Source: Prochlorococcus marinus str. MIT 9107
GTDB taxonomy: Bacteria; Cyanobacteriota; Cyanobacteriia; PCC-6307; Cyanobiaceae
Reading direction: 5' to 3'
DNA length: 64,000 nt
NCBI RefSeq assembly: GCF_000759855.1
Contig: NZ_JNAI01000001.1
Coordinates: 62,001-126,000, forward strand
Position numbers and translations under genes: made by a program. Below the pieces are notes generated by a model. The model saw only the letters and a program-made list of their open reading frames with translations, was not told the DNA's origin and ran no database searches. Below, piece by piece: positions 39,522 to 50,027 of this stretch. Positions within the stretch are counted from its first letter, which is position 1; every line of letters starts with the position of its first letter.

Positions 39522-39863
39522 CTACAAAAGTTTGAAGCCAGAACCACAGGAACAACGTTTTGCATTTTTTGGTGTTGAAATAAGAAATCCACCTCCGCTC
39601 AAATCACCGTAATAATCTAATTTTAAATCTTTCAGTAAATTAAACTTTTTTACATCCGCGTATAAAGTTACTCCTTCAGTTCTTGAAATAGGGGATCCAT
39701 TACATGTACCTGGCCTTAATTTAATATGCATCCATCCTTCTGAACAATTTTTATCCTCTACCAAATCAATCGACATTTCTCCTGGAGAACCTCCAAAAGA
39801 AGCTTGCCTAGATAGTTCTGAAGCAGCGCTTTGACTGATTGAAAGATTGACGATCTCAGTCAT
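39522..39863 (-). CDS. A-type iron-sulfur carrier protein (IscA/SufA/HesB family)
   Basis: A 113-residue A-type carrier that binds and hands iron-sulfur clusters or iron to target proteins. The C-terminal CSCGSGF segment, with two of the three conserved cysteines, lies near residue 105, and the FLISTPKNAKRCSCG end is characteristic. The first ligand region is atypical: instead of the usual single Cys in a strand near 35, cysteines occur as DKNCSE and GTCNGSP further in, so this may be a divergent paralogue. I place the start at the ATG at 39863, because any longer frame would run into the tRNA-Val gene. It lies between tRNA-Val and valS on the same strand. Confidence 0.85.
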   Translation of the reverse strand: MTEIVNLSISQSAASELSRQASFGGSPGEMSIDLVEDKNCSEGWMHIKLRPGTCNGSPISRTEGVTLYADVKKFNLLKDLKLDYYGDLSGGGFLISTPKNAKRCSCGSGFKLL

Positions 39864-39878
39864 TAGAAAAATAATAAA

Positions 39879-39950
<72 letters not shown>

Positions 39951-39962
39951 TCATAATAAATC

Positions 39963-39968
39963 ATTCTA
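39963..39968 (-). promoter_or_regulatory. Candidate -10 box for tRNA-Val
   Basis: On the minus strand TAGAAT lies 12 bases before the first base of tRNA-Val, a plausible distance for a tRNA promoter. No good -35 is visible. Weak call. Confidence 0.25.
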
Positions 39969-40048
39969 ATAGATGAAGTTGAAAAATTTATACTAAGTAT
40001 TTAAATATTTCATGATTGAGGCAAAATTTAATTAATAAAATATATCCT

Positions 40049-40903
40049 ATGTCCTCAAAAAAAAGATATAAATTGGGAAAGAATTCCGATTTAGAGACTA
40101 TAAATAGTTTTAAAATCTTAATATCTAATATCAAAGCATTAAAAGATAAAACTTGGGGCTGCCCATGGCAGAAAATACAGTCTCATATATCGTTGATCCC
40201 ATTTTTGTATGAAGAAAGTAATGAATTTATAGATGCGATATATGAAAAAAATGCAGATAACATATGTGAAGAGTTAGGAGATCTTTTATTACAAGTAATG
40301 CTTCATGCTGAAATCGGTTACGAAGAAAAAGAATTTACACTAAATGATGTTATAAAAAATCTAAATAAGAAAATTATTAATAGACATCCATATATTTTTA
40401 ACAAAAAAGAAAAAGTATCATTAAAAAAATCACAACAGATTTGGGGAAATATAAAAAATTTAGAAAAAGAAGAACCTCATATGGAATCTTCAATTAGTAA
40501 AAATTTAAATTTGAAAATTAAAAATTTACCTCCAACGATTGGTACAGATAAAATCACAAATGTTGTTAAAGAAAATGGTTTCAAGTGGGAAAGTACTGAT
40601 GAGATTTTTAAAAAGTTAGAAGAAGAGATAAATGAATTAAAAGAGGCAATTAAATGCAAAAATGATTCAGATATAAAAAATGAATTTGGGGATATTTACT
40701 TTACCCTTCTGAATCTCTCAAACTTTTTAAAAATAAATCCTGAGTTAGCTCTTCAAAAAACTAATATAAAATTTTTAGACAGATTTTCAATCGTCGAAGA
40801 GCATGCAGGAGATAATATTAAAAAACAAACTCCCAAAGACTTTCAACGGCTTTGGCAAATAGCCAAGCAAAAACTGGCGGGAAAAATTCCTAAAAGCAAA
40901 TGA
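40049..40903 (+). CDS. mazG: Nucleoside triphosphate pyrophosphohydrolase MazG
   Basis: MazG hydrolyses (d)NTPs, and in E. coli ppGpp precursors, to monophosphates, cleaning the nucleotide pool. The 284-residue protein has two MazG helical domains. In the first, TWGCPWQKIQSH near 34 is followed by the metal-binding EESNEF (near 58) and EELGDLLLQVM (near 80). In the second, EEEINELKEA near 193 is followed by NEFGDIYFTLL near 215. I choose the ATG at 40049; a TTG 33 bases upstream would add eleven residues of unlikely sequence. Its TGA overlaps the speE ATG. Cyanophages carry a different, shorter mazG, so this is the host form. Confidence 0.93.
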   Translation: MSSKKRYKLGKNSDLETINSFKILISNIKALKDKTWGCPWQKIQSHISLIPFLYEESNEFIDAIYEKNADNICEELGDLLLQVMLHAEIGYEEKEFTLNDVIKNLNKKIINRHPYIFNKKEKVSLKKSQQIWGNIKNLEKEEPHMESSISKNLNLKIKNLPPTIGTDKITNVVKENGFKWESTDEIFKKLEEEINELKEAIKCKNDSDIKNEFGDIYFTLLNLSNFLKINPELALQKTNIKFLDRFSIVEEHAGDNIKKQTPKDFQRLWQIAKQKLAGKIPKSK

Positions 40904-41751
40904 CAAATATTACAACATGGATAGATGAATATCATAAAGGCTCAAGATTCGGCCTAAATGGGAAAATTCTAATTAAAAAAACCTCAAAATATCAAGAAAT
41001 TATTGTTATTGAAAATGAATATTATGGTAAAGCTTTAATGTTAGATGGTTGCTGGATGACATCATTAAAAGACGAGAAATATTATCATGAGTGTCTTGTT
41101 CATCCTGCATTAAGTAGCATTGACGAAAAATCTAATGTACTAATTATTGGCGGCGGTGACGGTGGTACTGTAAGAGAATGCGCTAAATATTCTCAAATAT
41201 CAAAAATTGATCTAGTAGAAATTGATGAGGAAGTAATCAAAATATCTAAAAAATTTCTAAAAGAAATTGGAGGCGAAGCATGGAATGACAAAAGATTAGA
41301 AATACATCTTGATGATGGTGTTAAATGGGTAAAAAAAACAAGAGATAATTTTTACGACGTTATATTTATAGATTGTTCAGATCCCTCAGAATTTTCAAAT
41401 TTATTATTTTCAGATTTTTTTTATGAAGAATGTAAAAGAATACTTACACCAAAGGGGATATTAGCAACACAAAGCGAATCACCTGAATCCTTCAAAAATA
41501 TTCACATAAATATTTTGAAAAGTCTAAAAAATTTATTTAAAGTTTCTGAAACTATGTATTCCTTTGTGCCTATATATCCAAGCGGGATTTGGAGTTGGAC
41601 ATTCGCTTCTTCAGAAGATCTAAATTTATCAAAGCAAAATTATGATGAAGCCCTAAAAATAGAAAAAGGATGTGAAATTTGGAATTTAAATTTTCAAAAT
41701 GCAGCATTCAAAATGATGCCAAATAAAATTGTAAAAGAACTAGATTCATAA
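40900..41751 (+). CDS. speE: Spermidine synthase (polyamine aminopropyltransferase)
   Basis: SpeE transfers an aminopropyl group from decarboxylated S-adenosylmethionine to putrescine. The 283-residue protein shows the family signatures: YHECLVHPAL near 64, the nucleotide-binding GGGDGGTVRE at about 85-94, the acidic VEIDEEV near 107 and the catalytic DCSDPSE near 154. Its ATG overlaps the mazG stop by four bases and its TAA is one base before speB, so mazG-speE-speB is a tight operon. Paired with an agmatinase-like protein, it suggests a route from arginine via agmatine to putrescine and spermidine. Confidence 0.93.
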   Translation: MTNITTWIDEYHKGSRFGLNGKILIKKTSKYQEIIVIENEYYGKALMLDGCWMTSLKDEKYYHECLVHPALSSIDEKSNVLIIGGGDGGTVRECAKYSQISKIDLVEIDEEVIKISKKFLKEIGGEAWNDKRLEIHLDDGVKWVKKTRDNFYDVIFIDCSDPSEFSNLLFSDFFYEECKRILTPKGILATQSESPESFKNIHINILKSLKNLFKVSETMYSFVPIYPSGIWSWTFASSEDLNLSKQNYDEALKIEKGCEIWNLNFQNAAFKMMPNKIVKELDS

Positions 41752-41752
41752 G

Positions 41753-42622
41753 ATGACAAAAAATTTATTTGATAACGAAAATGCAATTTATATGGGAGCA
41801 AAAAGAAGTCCTGAGAATTGCTCAATTGGTATATTTGGAGTTAATTATGACGGGACATGTTCGTTTAAACCAGGAGCAAGATTTGGTCCAGAAGCAATAA
41901 GACAAGTCAGTTCTTGTTTAGAAACATATTGTCCAAAACTAAAAAAAGACTTAGAGGATATTATGTATGTTGATTTTGGATCAATACTAATTGATAAAAA
42001 TGACTCAAAGTCCGTTATTGAATCGGTTATATCAGCAACAAATTATTTAATTAGTAAACGCCTTAGTCCTATTATGCTTGGAGGCGAACACTCTATTACA
42101 AGAGGTGCTATTGAAGCATTAGTAAAAAAATATCCAGATTTGATATTGGTTCAACTTGATGCTCATGCAGATTTAAGAGAATCATATATAGGAAATAAAC
42201 ATAGTCATGCTTGTACTATGAAAAGATGCTTAGAAGTGCTACCTGAAAAGAAAATTTTGCAAGTAGGAATAAGAAGTGGGACTAAGGAAGAATTTGAAAT
42301 TATGCATAACAACAACCAATTAGTTAACTTTTGTCCAGGCGAAAATGCACATGAGTTAAAACAAGCTCTTCTACCATACGCCAAGTCTCCAATCTATTTA
42401 ACAATAGATTTAGATTGGTTTGATCCCAGTTTATTAGCAGGGACGGGCACTCCAGAACCAGGAGGATTTTTTTGGAATGATTTTGAGGAAATCCTGAAAA
42501 CTTTAAAAGACTTTAGAATTGTGGCTTCAGATATTGTGGAATTATCTCCAGGAATTGATAAAAGCGGAGTAAGTAGCATAGTTGCAGCCAAAGTACTGAG
42601 AAGCTTAATTTTGTCATTATAA
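41753..42622 (+). CDS. speB: Agmatinase-family ureohydrolase
   Basis: A 289-residue binuclear-manganese ureohydrolase of the arginase/agmatinase family. Metal-ligand motifs are all present: GGEHSIT near 111, DAHADLRE near 135, SHAC near 150, and DLDWFDPSLLAGTGTPEPGG (split near 221-240). The family includes agmatinase, arginase and guanidinobutyrase; agmatinase is favoured because speE is next door, and putrescine would be the product. Some cyanobacterial members assigned to SpeB have turned out to use other guanidines, so the substrate is inferred. It begins one base after the speE stop. Confidence 0.85.
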   Translation: MTKNLFDNENAIYMGAKRSPENCSIGIFGVNYDGTCSFKPGARFGPEAIRQVSSCLETYCPKLKKDLEDIMYVDFGSILIDKNDSKSVIESVISATNYLISKRLSPIMLGGEHSITRGAIEALVKKYPDLILVQLDAHADLRESYIGNKHSHACTMKRCLEVLPEKKILQVGIRSGTKEEFEIMHNNNQLVNFCPGENAHELKQALLPYAKSPIYLTIDLDWFDPSLLAGTGTPEPGGFFWNDFEEILKTLKDFRIVASDIVELSPGIDKSGVSSIVAAKVLRSLILSL

Positions 42623-42684
42623 AATATGCAATAAAAAATTTCTAAACTACAGTGTAAAAATACTAAATACAAACTAAATATTTC

Positions 42685-43797
42685 ATGGATTTGCTAAAAA
42701 GTCCTCTTTATTCAAAATATGTTGAATCCAATGCAAAATTAGTGGATTTTGCAGGTTGGGAAATGCCCATATCATTTTCAGGATTAATTAAAGAGCATGA
42801 ATCAGTAAGATCTTCAGCAGGATTATTTGATATTTCTCACATGGGTGTGATATCTGTTAAGGGAATCAATCCAAAGGATTATATTCAAAAATTTTTTCCT
42901 ACTAATTTATACTCCTTTTCTGAAGGTCAGGGGCTTTATACAGTAATGCTCAATGATAAAGGAGGAATAATAGATGACTTAATAATTTATGACCTTGGTA
43001 TACAAGAAAATGACATATCAGAATTATTGTTAATAGTTAATGCAAGTAGATATGAGGAAGATTTTCAGTGGATAAAAAATAATGTAAATAAAGATGAAAT
43101 TTCGATAACAAACTTTAAAAAAGACAAAGTACTTTTAGCACTACAGGGAAAAAACTCATTCGATTTATTTGAAGAATGGATTGAATCTTCGATCTCACAT
43201 ATCCCTAACTTTGGATGCGAATATAAAATTTTTGAAAATATTTCGCCTAAAGAAAAAATTTTCTTTTCAAAGACAGGATATACAGGAGAAAATGGTCTAG
43301 AAATACTTTTATCTAAAAAAGCAGCAATTAATTTATGGGATTTCTCAATTTCCAAAAATGTTGAACCTTGTGGTTTAGGAGCTAGAGATACTCTTAGACT
43401 TGAAGCAGGCATGCATCTTTATGGTCAAGACATAAATGAAGAAACTTCTCCATATGAAGCAGGTTTAGGCTGGCTAGTACATCTAGAAAATAATCACGAA
43501 TTCTTTGGAAGAAGATTTCTTGAAGAGCAGTCAAGATTAGGTATTCAAAAAAAGTTAGTTGGTCTATCTATAGAAGGTAAAGCAATAGGAAGAAAAGGTT
43601 GCTCAGTTCTTAAAGGTGAAGAAAATATTGGGACTATCACAAGCGGCAGTTGGTCTCCAACTAAACAACAAGCTATAGCTTTTGCATACATCAATACTTC
43701 GCATGCCTTAATAAATAATGAAGTTCAAATATTAATAAGAGGCAAAAAATTCAAAGGGGTTATAACAAAAAGAGCGTTTTATAAAAAAAATTATTAA
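42685..43797 (+). CDS. gcvT: Glycine cleavage system T protein (aminomethyltransferase)
   Basis: GcvT takes the aminomethyl arm of GcvH, releases ammonia and makes 5,10-methylene-tetrahydrofolate. The 370-residue protein starts with [12 protein letters not shown] near 23, has the conserved [10 protein letters not shown] near 50, the folate-site [11 protein letters not shown] near 199, and [14 protein letters not shown] near 232 with the catalytic aspartate. Length is normal. The 62-base gap after speB is too short for a tandem glycine riboswitch. It lies about 16 kb from gcvP and gcvH and on the opposite strand. Confidence 0.96.
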   Translation: MDLLKSPLYSKYVESNAKLVDFAGWEMPISFSGLIKEHESVRSSAGLFDISHMGVISVKGINPKDYIQKFFPTNLYSFSEGQGLYTVMLNDKGGIIDDLIIYDLGIQENDISELLLIVNASRYEEDFQWIKNNVNKDEISITNFKKDKVLLALQGKNSFDLFEEWIESSISHIPNFGCEYKIFENISPKEKIFFSKTGYTGENGLEILLSKKAAINLWDFSISKNVEPCGLGARDTLRLEAGMHLYGQDINEETSPYEAGLGWLVHLENNHEFFGRRFLEEQSRLGIQKKLVGLSIEGKAIGRKGCSVLKGEENIGTITSGSWSPTKQQAIAFAYINTSHALINNEVQILIRGKKFKGVITKRAFYKKNY

Positions 43798-43852
43798 CTA
43801 AATTTACCCTTAAAGAATTATTATAAGTTATTGATAAATAAATCATACTTAG

Positions 43853-45649
43853 ATGAGAAACAAAATTTGCAAAGAACTCAATAATACAGATATTGGTAAA
43901 TTAGTTAATTTATGCGGTTGGGTAGATAGAAGAAGAGATCATGGTGGTGTAATTTTTATTGATTTAAGAGATCATAGTGGATTCCTACAAATAACAATTA
44001 ACCCCGATGATGGTGCAGATCTATTTAAACAGGCAGAAAATCTAAGAAATGAGACAGTAATAATGGTTAGCGGAATTATTAATGAAAGACCCAAAGATTC
44101 CATAAATACAAATTTAAGTACTGGAGAGTTAGAGCTCAAGGTTAAAGATTTGCAAATTCTCAACCAAATTAAAAAAAACTTACCTTTTCCAGTTTCTATA
44201 CATGATTATGAAAATACAAAAGAGGAACTCAGGTTAAAATATAGATACCTTGATTTAAGAAGGGGAAAATTACTAGAAAATTTAAAAACAAGACATAAGA
44301 TTATTAAAGTTGCTAGAGAATTTCTTGATAATTTTGGATTTACAGAAGTAGAGACCCCATTACTTACAAAATCAACTCCAGAAGGCGCTCGCGATTTTCT
44401 TGTTCCTGCACGTCTTTCAAATGGAGAATTTTTTGCTTTACCTCAATCCCCACAACTATTTAAACAACTTTTAATGGTTGGAGGCCTGGACAAGTATTAT
44501 CAAATCGCAAAATGTTTCCGTGATGAAGACTTAAGGGCAGATAGACAGCCTGAGTTTACTCAATTAGATATTGAGATGAGCTTTATTAGTGAAGAAGAAA
44601 TAATTTCTTTTAATGAAAGTCTCATAAAAAAAATATGGAAAGAAGTGTTAAGTCTTAATTTTCATAATGCTTTTCCAAGAATGTCATGGCAGGCAGCAAT
44701 GGATAATTACGGCACTGATAGACCAGATACTAGATATCAAATGTTATTAAAAGATTTAGGAGGAGTATTAGGTGATATTGGATTTAATATTTTCACCAAG
44801 GCAATTAAGTCTGGAGGTTATATAAAATCCATAACAGTCAAAGGAGGTAATTCAAGTATTAGCAACGTAAGAATTAAACCAGGAGGTGACATCTTCCAAG
44901 TAGCTCAAGATGCAGGAGCTGGTGGTTTGGCCTTTATAAGGGTCAAAGGAGATGAGCTTGAGACTATTGGGGCAATTAAAAATAATTTAAGTGAAGAGGA
45001 TATAGCTGATATTTTAAAAATCACAGAAGCAAAAGATGGAGACTTAATCCTCTTAGGAGCTGGAGATAAACAAATTGTCAATCAGTCATTAGATAGGGTT
45101 AGACAATATATCGCAAAAGACTTAAATCTCATTGATAAAAGTAAATGGAATTTCTTATGGGTAACTGACTTCCCGATGTTTGAGAGAAATGAAGAGGAAA
45201 ATAGGTATGAAGCTTTACATCATCCTTTTTGTTCTCCAAAAAATATAAAATCTAAAGATTCTGAAAACTTGCAAAAAGAAATTGAGAGCTCTACAGCAAA
45301 TGCATATGACTTAGTTCTTAATGGATTGGAGTTGGGAGGTGGCTCTTTACGTATTCATGAAGCGAACTTACAAAGAGAGGTTCTGAAAACGGTAGGACTT
45401 ACTGATAAAGAGATTGATGAAAAATTTGGATTTTTAATAGAAGCCTTAGAAATGGGTGCTCCTCCTCATGGTGGAATAGCGTTTGGATTGGATCGTATTA
45501 CCATGCTAATCATTGGAGCAGATTCAATCAGAGAAACCATTGCTTTTCCAAAAAATCAACAAGCAAACTGTCTTCTCACAAATGCACCTTCAAATGTCTC
45601 TGAATCACAATTAAAAGAATTAGATATTGAAATAACAATTGATGAATAA
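43853..45649 (+). CDS. aspS: Aspartyl-tRNA synthetase
   Basis: A 598-residue bacterial-type class II AspRS. It has the N-terminal OB-fold anticodon domain with [19 protein letters not shown] (split near 22-40), class II motif 2 in [19 protein letters not shown] (split near 221-239), the bacterial GAD insertion (about 305-420) and motif 3 GIAFGLDRI near 543. It charges tRNA-Asp; in organisms lacking AsnRS it may also charge tRNA-Asn for GatCAB amidation, which cannot be decided here. It ends 75 bases before pyrG. Confidence 0.97.
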   Translation: MRNKICKELNNTDIGKLVNLCGWVDRRRDHGGVIFIDLRDHSGFLQITINPDDGADLFKQAENLRNETVIMVSGIINERPKDSINTNLSTGELELKVKDLQILNQIKKNLPFPVSIHDYENTKEELRLKYRYLDLRRGKLLENLKTRHKIIKVAREFLDNFGFTEVETPLLTKSTPEGARDFLVPARLSNGEFFALPQSPQLFKQLLMVGGLDKYYQIAKCFRDEDLRADRQPEFTQLDIEMSFISEEEIISFNESLIKKIWKEVLSLNFHNAFPRMSWQAAMDNYGTDRPDTRYQMLLKDLGGVLGDIGFNIFTKAIKSGGYIKSITVKGGNSSISNVRIKPGGDIFQVAQDAGAGGLAFIRVKGDELETIGAIKNNLSEEDIADILKITEAKDGDLILLGAGDKQIVNQSLDRVRQYIAKDLNLIDKSKWNFLWVTDFPMFERNEEENRYEALHHPFCSPKNIKSKDSENLQKEIESSTANAYDLVLNGLELGGGSLRIHEANLQREVLKTVGLTDKEIDEKFGFLIEALEMGAPPHGGIAFGLDRITMLIIGADSIRETIAFPKNQQANCLLTNAPSNVSESQLKELDIEITIDE

Positions 45650-45694
45650 GAATATATATGGATGTTCTCAAAGTTTTTTTTTTAAATAAAATAT

Positions 45695-45701
45695 AAGGAG
45701 G
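45695..45701 (+). promoter_or_regulatory. Strong but misplaced Shine-Dalgarno before pyrG
   Basis: AAGGAGG, one of the best Shine-Dalgarno matches in the window, ends 23 bases before the pyrG ATG, too far to serve it directly. Two tiny frames open right behind it. GTG-CTT-AAT-TAA spans 45704-45715. A TTG at 45702 gives seven codons whose TAA overlaps the pyrG ATG as TAATG. Either may couple translation to pyrG, though both starts are closer to the motif than is ideal. Confidence 0.4.
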
Positions 45702-45724
45702 TTGTGCTTAATTAAAAATATTTA

Positions 45725-47335
45725 ATGTCAAAATTTGTATTTGTCACCGGAGGAGTAGTTTCTAGCATTGGTAAAGGAATTGTAGCTGCAAGCTTAGGAA
45801 GATTATTAAAGTCTAGAGGATATAGTGTTTCAATATTAAAACTAGATCCATATCTAAATGTTGATCCAGGCACAATGAGCCCTTTCCAACATGGAGAAGT
45901 ATTTGTAACCGAAGATGGGGCTGAAACTGATCTAGATTTAGGTCACTATGAAAGATTTACTGATACTGCAATGACTAGGTTAAATAGTGTGACTACGGGA
46001 TCTATCTATCAAGCAGTTATCAATAAAGAAAGAAAAGGTAGTTATGACGGTGGAACTGTGCAAGTAATACCTCACATAACGGGAGAAATAAGAGAAAGAA
46101 TTCATAGAGTAGCCGCCAACAGTAATGCAGATATTATTATTACTGAAATTGGTGGAACAGTTGGTGATATTGAATCTCTTCCTTTTTTAGAGGCAATAAG
46201 AGAATTCAAAAATGATGTCAATAGGAACGATGTTGCATACATACACGTAACATTACTTCCTTACATCAAAACCTCTGGCGAAATAAAAACTAAACCAACA
46301 CAACATTCAGTGAAAGAATTAAGATCAATTGGAATTCAGCCAGATTTACTTGTATGCCGAAGTGATAAATCTATCAATGAAGCTCTTAAAAAGAAGCTTA
46401 GTGGTTTTTGCGGTGTCAGTATCAACTCTGTAATTGAAGCTTTAGACGCAGACAGTATTTATTCTGTACCTCTTTCTTTAAAAAAAGAAGGTTTATGCAA
46501 AGAAACTCTGAAGTATTTAGACCTTGAAGATAAAAAATGTGATTTGAAAAATTGGGAGCAACTAATACACAACCTAAGAAATCCTGGAGCTCCAATCAAA
46601 GTTGCTCTAGTAGGTAAATACATTGAACTTGGAGATGCATATTTATCCGTTGTTGAAGCTTTAAGACATGCATGCATTGAACAAAAGGCTTTATTAGATT
46701 TACATTGGGTGAGTGCTGAAATGATAGAAAAAAATTCAGCAGAAACTTACTTAAATGAAGTTGATGCAATTGTCGTACCCGGGGGATTTGGCAATAGAGG
46801 AGTCAATGGAAAAATTTCGGCTATAAAATTCGCAAGAGAAAATAAAATTCCCTTTTTAGGTTTGTGCCTTGGTATGCAATGTGCAGTTATAGAATGGGCC
46901 AGGAATGTAGCTAATCTTCAAGATGCATCTAGTTCAGAACTAAACCCAAACACTTCCAATCCAGTGATACATTTATTACCAGAACAGGAAGATGTAGTTG
47001 ATTTAGGTGGAACAATGAGACTTGGAGTTTATCCATGTAGATTGACAAAAAATACAACTGGGAAAAACTTATATGATGAGGATGTTATTTATGAGAGACA
47101 TCGACATAGATACGAATTTAATAATTACTACAAACAAAGTTTTTTAGATTCTGGATACAAAATTAGTGGTACATCGCCAGATGGCAGATTAGTTGAGTTA
47201 ATTGAGTTAGAAAATCATCCTTACTTCTTAGCATGTCAATATCATCCTGAGTTTTTATCACGACCTGGCAAACCTCATCCTTTATTTAAAGGTTTAATAA
47301 AAGCCTCTCAAGATAAGTTAACTCAATCAAATTAA
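45725..47335 (+). CDS. pyrG: CTP synthase
   Basis: PyrG aminates UTP to CTP using ATP and glutamine. The 536-residue protein has the synthetase domain with the P-loop [11 protein letters not shown] near 9-19 and [11 protein letters not shown] near 140, then the class I glutamine amidotransferase domain from about 295, with the nucleophile C381 in GLCLGMQC and the closing YHPEF near 513. Length matches the family. The leader holds a misplaced strong Shine-Dalgarno. queE follows after a short gap, giving a long plus-strand run to pabC. Confidence 0.97.
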   Translation: MSKFVFVTGGVVSSIGKGIVAASLGRLLKSRGYSVSILKLDPYLNVDPGTMSPFQHGEVFVTEDGAETDLDLGHYERFTDTAMTRLNSVTTGSIYQAVINKERKGSYDGGTVQVIPHITGEIRERIHRVAANSNADIIITEIGGTVGDIESLPFLEAIREFKNDVNRNDVAYIHVTLLPYIKTSGEIKTKPTQHSVKELRSIGIQPDLLVCRSDKSINEALKKKLSGFCGVSINSVIEALDADSIYSVPLSLKKEGLCKETLKYLDLEDKKCDLKNWEQLIHNLRNPGAPIKVALVGKYIELGDAYLSVVEALRHACIEQKALLDLHWVSAEMIEKNSAETYLNEVDAIVVPGGFGNRGVNGKISAIKFARENKIPFLGLCLGMQCAVIEWARNVANLQDASSSELNPNTSNPVIHLLPEQEDVVDLGGTMRLGVYPCRLTKNTTGKNLYDEDVIYERHRHRYEFNNYYKQSFLDSGYKISGTSPDGRLVELIELENHPYFLACQYHPEFLSRPGKPHPLFKGLIKASQDKLTQSN

Positions 47336-47361
47336 TATTCTTTATTTTTTTGAATGAAAAA

Positions 47362-48033
47362 ATGACAAATTTTTTACCCTTAGTCGAACAATTTCATTCA
47401 TTACAAGGTGAAGGTTATCACGCTGGAAAAAGTGCTTTTTTTGTAAGATTAGCGGGATGTAAAGTTGGATGTTCGTGGTGCGACACCAAGAATTCATGGG
47501 ACGAGAAAAAACACCCTTTTATATCAATTGAAAAAATAATAGATCGCATAAAAATTGCCAGAGAAAAAGGAGCATCTTTTTGCGTTATTACAGGTGGAGA
47601 ACCTTTACAACATAACTTGGATAATTTTTGCAAAGCCATAAAAAAAATGACGATGGGAGAAGAACAAAAGCCAATGAAGATTCATATTGAGACAAGTGGA
47701 GTTAATTCGATATCAGGAAGCTATGACTGGATTACTTTATCTCCAAAAAGACACTCACCTCCAAAAAATTATTTTTTAAAAAACTGTAATGAAATCAAAA
47801 TAATCATAAATAAAATAGAAGATATTGAATTTGCTATTCAAATCAAAAAAGAAACTTTAAAACAATATCAACTCTCTAAAAACGAAAATAGCTTAAAAAA
47901 AGAAGATAAAATTTTTTATTTACAGCCAGGATGGAACAATGCTATTGGTTGTTCTCTTGCTATTGATTTCGTGAAAAATAACCCCGATTGGAAATTGAGC
48001 CTTCAAACTCACAAATACTTAAAAATTAATTGA
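47362..48033 (+). CDS. queE: 7-Carboxy-7-deazaguanine synthase (radical SAM)
   Basis: QueE rearranges 6-carboxy-tetrahydropterin to 7-carboxy-7-deazaguanine, a step toward queuosine in tRNA. The 223-residue radical-SAM enzyme has the cluster-binding cysteines C33, C37 and C40 in GCKVGCSWCDT, preceded by the substrate motif SLQGEG at 13-18, followed by VITGGEPLQH near 76. I choose the ATG at 47362; a TTG four codons upstream is the alternative. It sits six bases before queC, the next enzyme of the pathway. Confidence 0.94.
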   Translation: MTNFLPLVEQFHSLQGEGYHAGKSAFFVRLAGCKVGCSWCDTKNSWDEKKHPFISIEKIIDRIKIAREKGASFCVITGGEPLQHNLDNFCKAIKKMTMGEEQKPMKIHIETSGVNSISGSYDWITLSPKRHSPPKNYFLKNCNEIKIIINKIEDIEFAIQIKKETLKQYQLSKNENSLKKEDKIFYLQPGWNNAIGCSLAIDFVKNNPDWKLSLQTHKYLKIN

Positions 48034-48039
48034 AATCAT

Positions 48040-48714
48040 ATGACTCTTAAAAATAAATCGATAGTAGTTTTATTATCTGGAGGTTTAGATTCTTCTACAG
48101 TTACTGGTATCGCAAAAAAATCCGAAGCTAAAATTTTTGGCCTTTCATTTGACTACGGTCAACGTCATAAAAAAGAATTAAATTCTGCATCAATAATTGC
48201 AAAACACTTTGATATCGAAGAATTTAAAATCATTAAGCTTGACTTATCTTTATGGGGAGGCTCGTCATTAACTGATACTCAAAAAAATATTCCGATAGAA
48301 GGAGTACAAACTAATAAAATTCCTAATACTTATGTTCCTGGGAGAAATACTATATTTATTTCCGTTGCACTAAGTTATGCCGAAGCAATAGATGCTGATT
48401 TTATAGGATTAGGAGTTAATGCACTAGATTATTCTGGTTATCCAGATTGCAGACCTGACTACATTAAAAAATTTCAAGAATTAGCAGATTTAGCCAATAA
48501 AAGAGGAAGAGAAAATAATCCAATAAAACTTTGGACACCACTATTAGATTTAAATAAAGAGGAAATTATTAAATTAGCTTTTAATAATCATGTCCCTTTA
48601 GATAAAACATGGAGTTGTTATTCGGGCAATTCAAAACCATGCGGTAAGTGTGATAGCTGCAGAATTAGAAATGCCGCTTATGAAAAATGGCTTAATAACA
48701 ATAATAAAAAATGA
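48040..48714 (+). CDS. queC: 7-Cyano-7-deazaguanine (preQ0) synthase
   Basis: QueC converts 7-carboxy-7-deazaguanine to preQ0 using ATP and ammonia. The 224-residue PP-loop protein has SGGLDS at 13-18, VPGRNTIF near 96, and a C-terminal zinc site in CYSGNSKPCGKCDSC (near 192-206). It follows queE by six bases and its stop overlaps the pabB ATG by four bases, tying the queuosine and folate genes into one transcript. Confidence 0.96.
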   Translation: MTLKNKSIVVLLSGGLDSSTVTGIAKKSEAKIFGLSFDYGQRHKKELNSASIIAKHFDIEEFKIIKLDLSLWGGSSLTDTQKNIPIEGVQTNKIPNTYVPGRNTIFISVALSYAEAIDADFIGLGVNALDYSGYPDCRPDYIKKFQELADLANKRGRENNPIKLWTPLLDLNKEEIIKLAFNNHVPLDKTWSCYSGNSKPCGKCDSCRIRNAAYEKWLNNNNKK

Positions 48715-50027
48715 AAATAAAAAAAATAATTCTAGAAAAATGGATAGATCCAGCAATGATTACGCATCATCTAACAAAAAATTTCGGAGATGAAGGATTA
48801 GCTTGGCTAGACAGTGATGGTAAAGAAAATGGGGAATGGTCAATAATAGGAATTAAACCTAAAAAAATAATCCAATCAAGAGATATCAATAACTTAGACA
48901 AAACTAATAATCCATTTAACAATTTAAGAAATATTGAAAAAGGATTTTGGATCGGATGGTTAAGTTATGAAGCTGGAGTTTACATAGAACCCAAAAACCC
49001 ATGGCGAAAATCTAATATGGCAACTTTATGGATTGCATCATATGATCCAATCATTAAATGTAATCTAATAAAAAAAGAAATAATTATCGAAGGCACAAAC
49101 TCATCTGAACTGATGAATTATAAAAATATAATCAACAATATAAAAACTATTGAAGAAGAAAATATTATTAAAACAAATTTGAATTTTGATTTTTCAAAAA
49201 TAAATTTGGACGAAATGGCTGAAAAATTTCAGAAAAATATTCTAAAATTGAAAAAATTAATTTCCCTAGGGGATATATTTCAAGCAAACCTAACAACTAA
49301 ATGCGAGATTGAATCTTCCAAAAACTATAATCCTCTTGATATTTATTTAAAAATAAGAAGCAAATTAAGAGCTCCCTTTGGAGGAATAATAATAAATAAT
49401 GATAATTATAAAGAGGCGGTATTATCTACCTCGCCAGAAAGATTTATAAAAATAGATAATAAAAATTTTGTAGAATCAAGACCTATCAAAGGAACTAGAT
49501 CCAGAGATAAGGATTTAAATCAAGACGCACTTAACGCTATCGATTTAATAACGAACGAAAAAGATAGAGCGGAAAATATTATGATTGTTGACCTAATAAG
49601 AAATGATTTAAGTAAAGTTTGCGAAACAGGAAGTATTATTGTGCCAGAAATATTAAAACTTGAAAGTTTCTTAAAAGTTCATCATCTAACTTCAGTAATC
49701 AGAGGCAAATTAAAAAAAGAAAAGAACTGGATTGATTTACTAAAAGCTTGTTGGCCTGGGGGCTCTATAACAGGAGCACCTAAATTAAGATCATGCCAGA
49801 GACTTTTTGAATTAGAAGAATTTGAACGCGGACCATACTGCGGCTCGTTTTTGAAGCTTGACTGGAATGGAGAGTTTGACAGCAATATACTAATAAGATC
49901 ATTTTTAATTAAAGGCAAAAAAATCAATATATATGCTGGTTGCGGAATAGTTATTGACTCAAACCCTGAAGAGGAAACTAATGAACTAAAGTGGAAACTT
50001 TTACCATTAATTGATTCACTAAAATGA
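48711..50027 (+). CDS. pabB: Aminodeoxychorismate synthase component I
   Basis: PabB aminates chorismate to 4-amino-4-deoxychorismate, the precursor of p-aminobenzoate and folate. The 438-residue chorismate-utilising enzyme has PIKGT with K260, the lysine that distinguishes PabB from anthranilate synthase (PIAGT), then ENIMIVDLIRNDLS near 287 and PGGSITGAPK near 345. The N-terminal third is diverged, as is common. It overlaps queC and pabC by four bases each (48711-48714 and 50024-50027). The adjoining pabC supports the folate assignment over trpE. Confidence 0.93.
   Translation: MKIKKIILEKWIDPAMITHHLTKNFGDEGLAWLDSDGKENGEWSIIGIKPKKIIQSRDINNLDKTNNPFNNLRNIEKGFWIGWLSYEAGVYIEPKNPWRKSNMATLWIASYDPIIKCNLIKKEIIIEGTNSSELMNYKNIINNIKTIEEENIIKTNLNFDFSKINLDEMAEKFQKNILKLKKLISLGDIFQANLTTKCEIESSKNYNPLDIYLKIRSKLRAPFGGIIINNDNYKEAVLSTSPERFIKIDNKNFVESRPIKGTRSRDKDLNQDALNAIDLITNEKDRAENIMIVDLIRNDLSKVCETGSIIVPEILKLESFLKVHHLTSVIRGKLKKEKNWIDLLKACWPGGSITGAPKLRSCQRLFELEEFERGPYCGSFLKLDWNGEFDSNILIRSFLIKGKKINIYAGCGIVIDSNPEEETNELKWKLLPLIDSLK

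Noticed and set aside
42623-42684. Possible glycine riboswitch before gcvT
   Set aside because: Only 62 bases, AT-rich, no aptamer-like helices. The gap before gcvP is shorter still.
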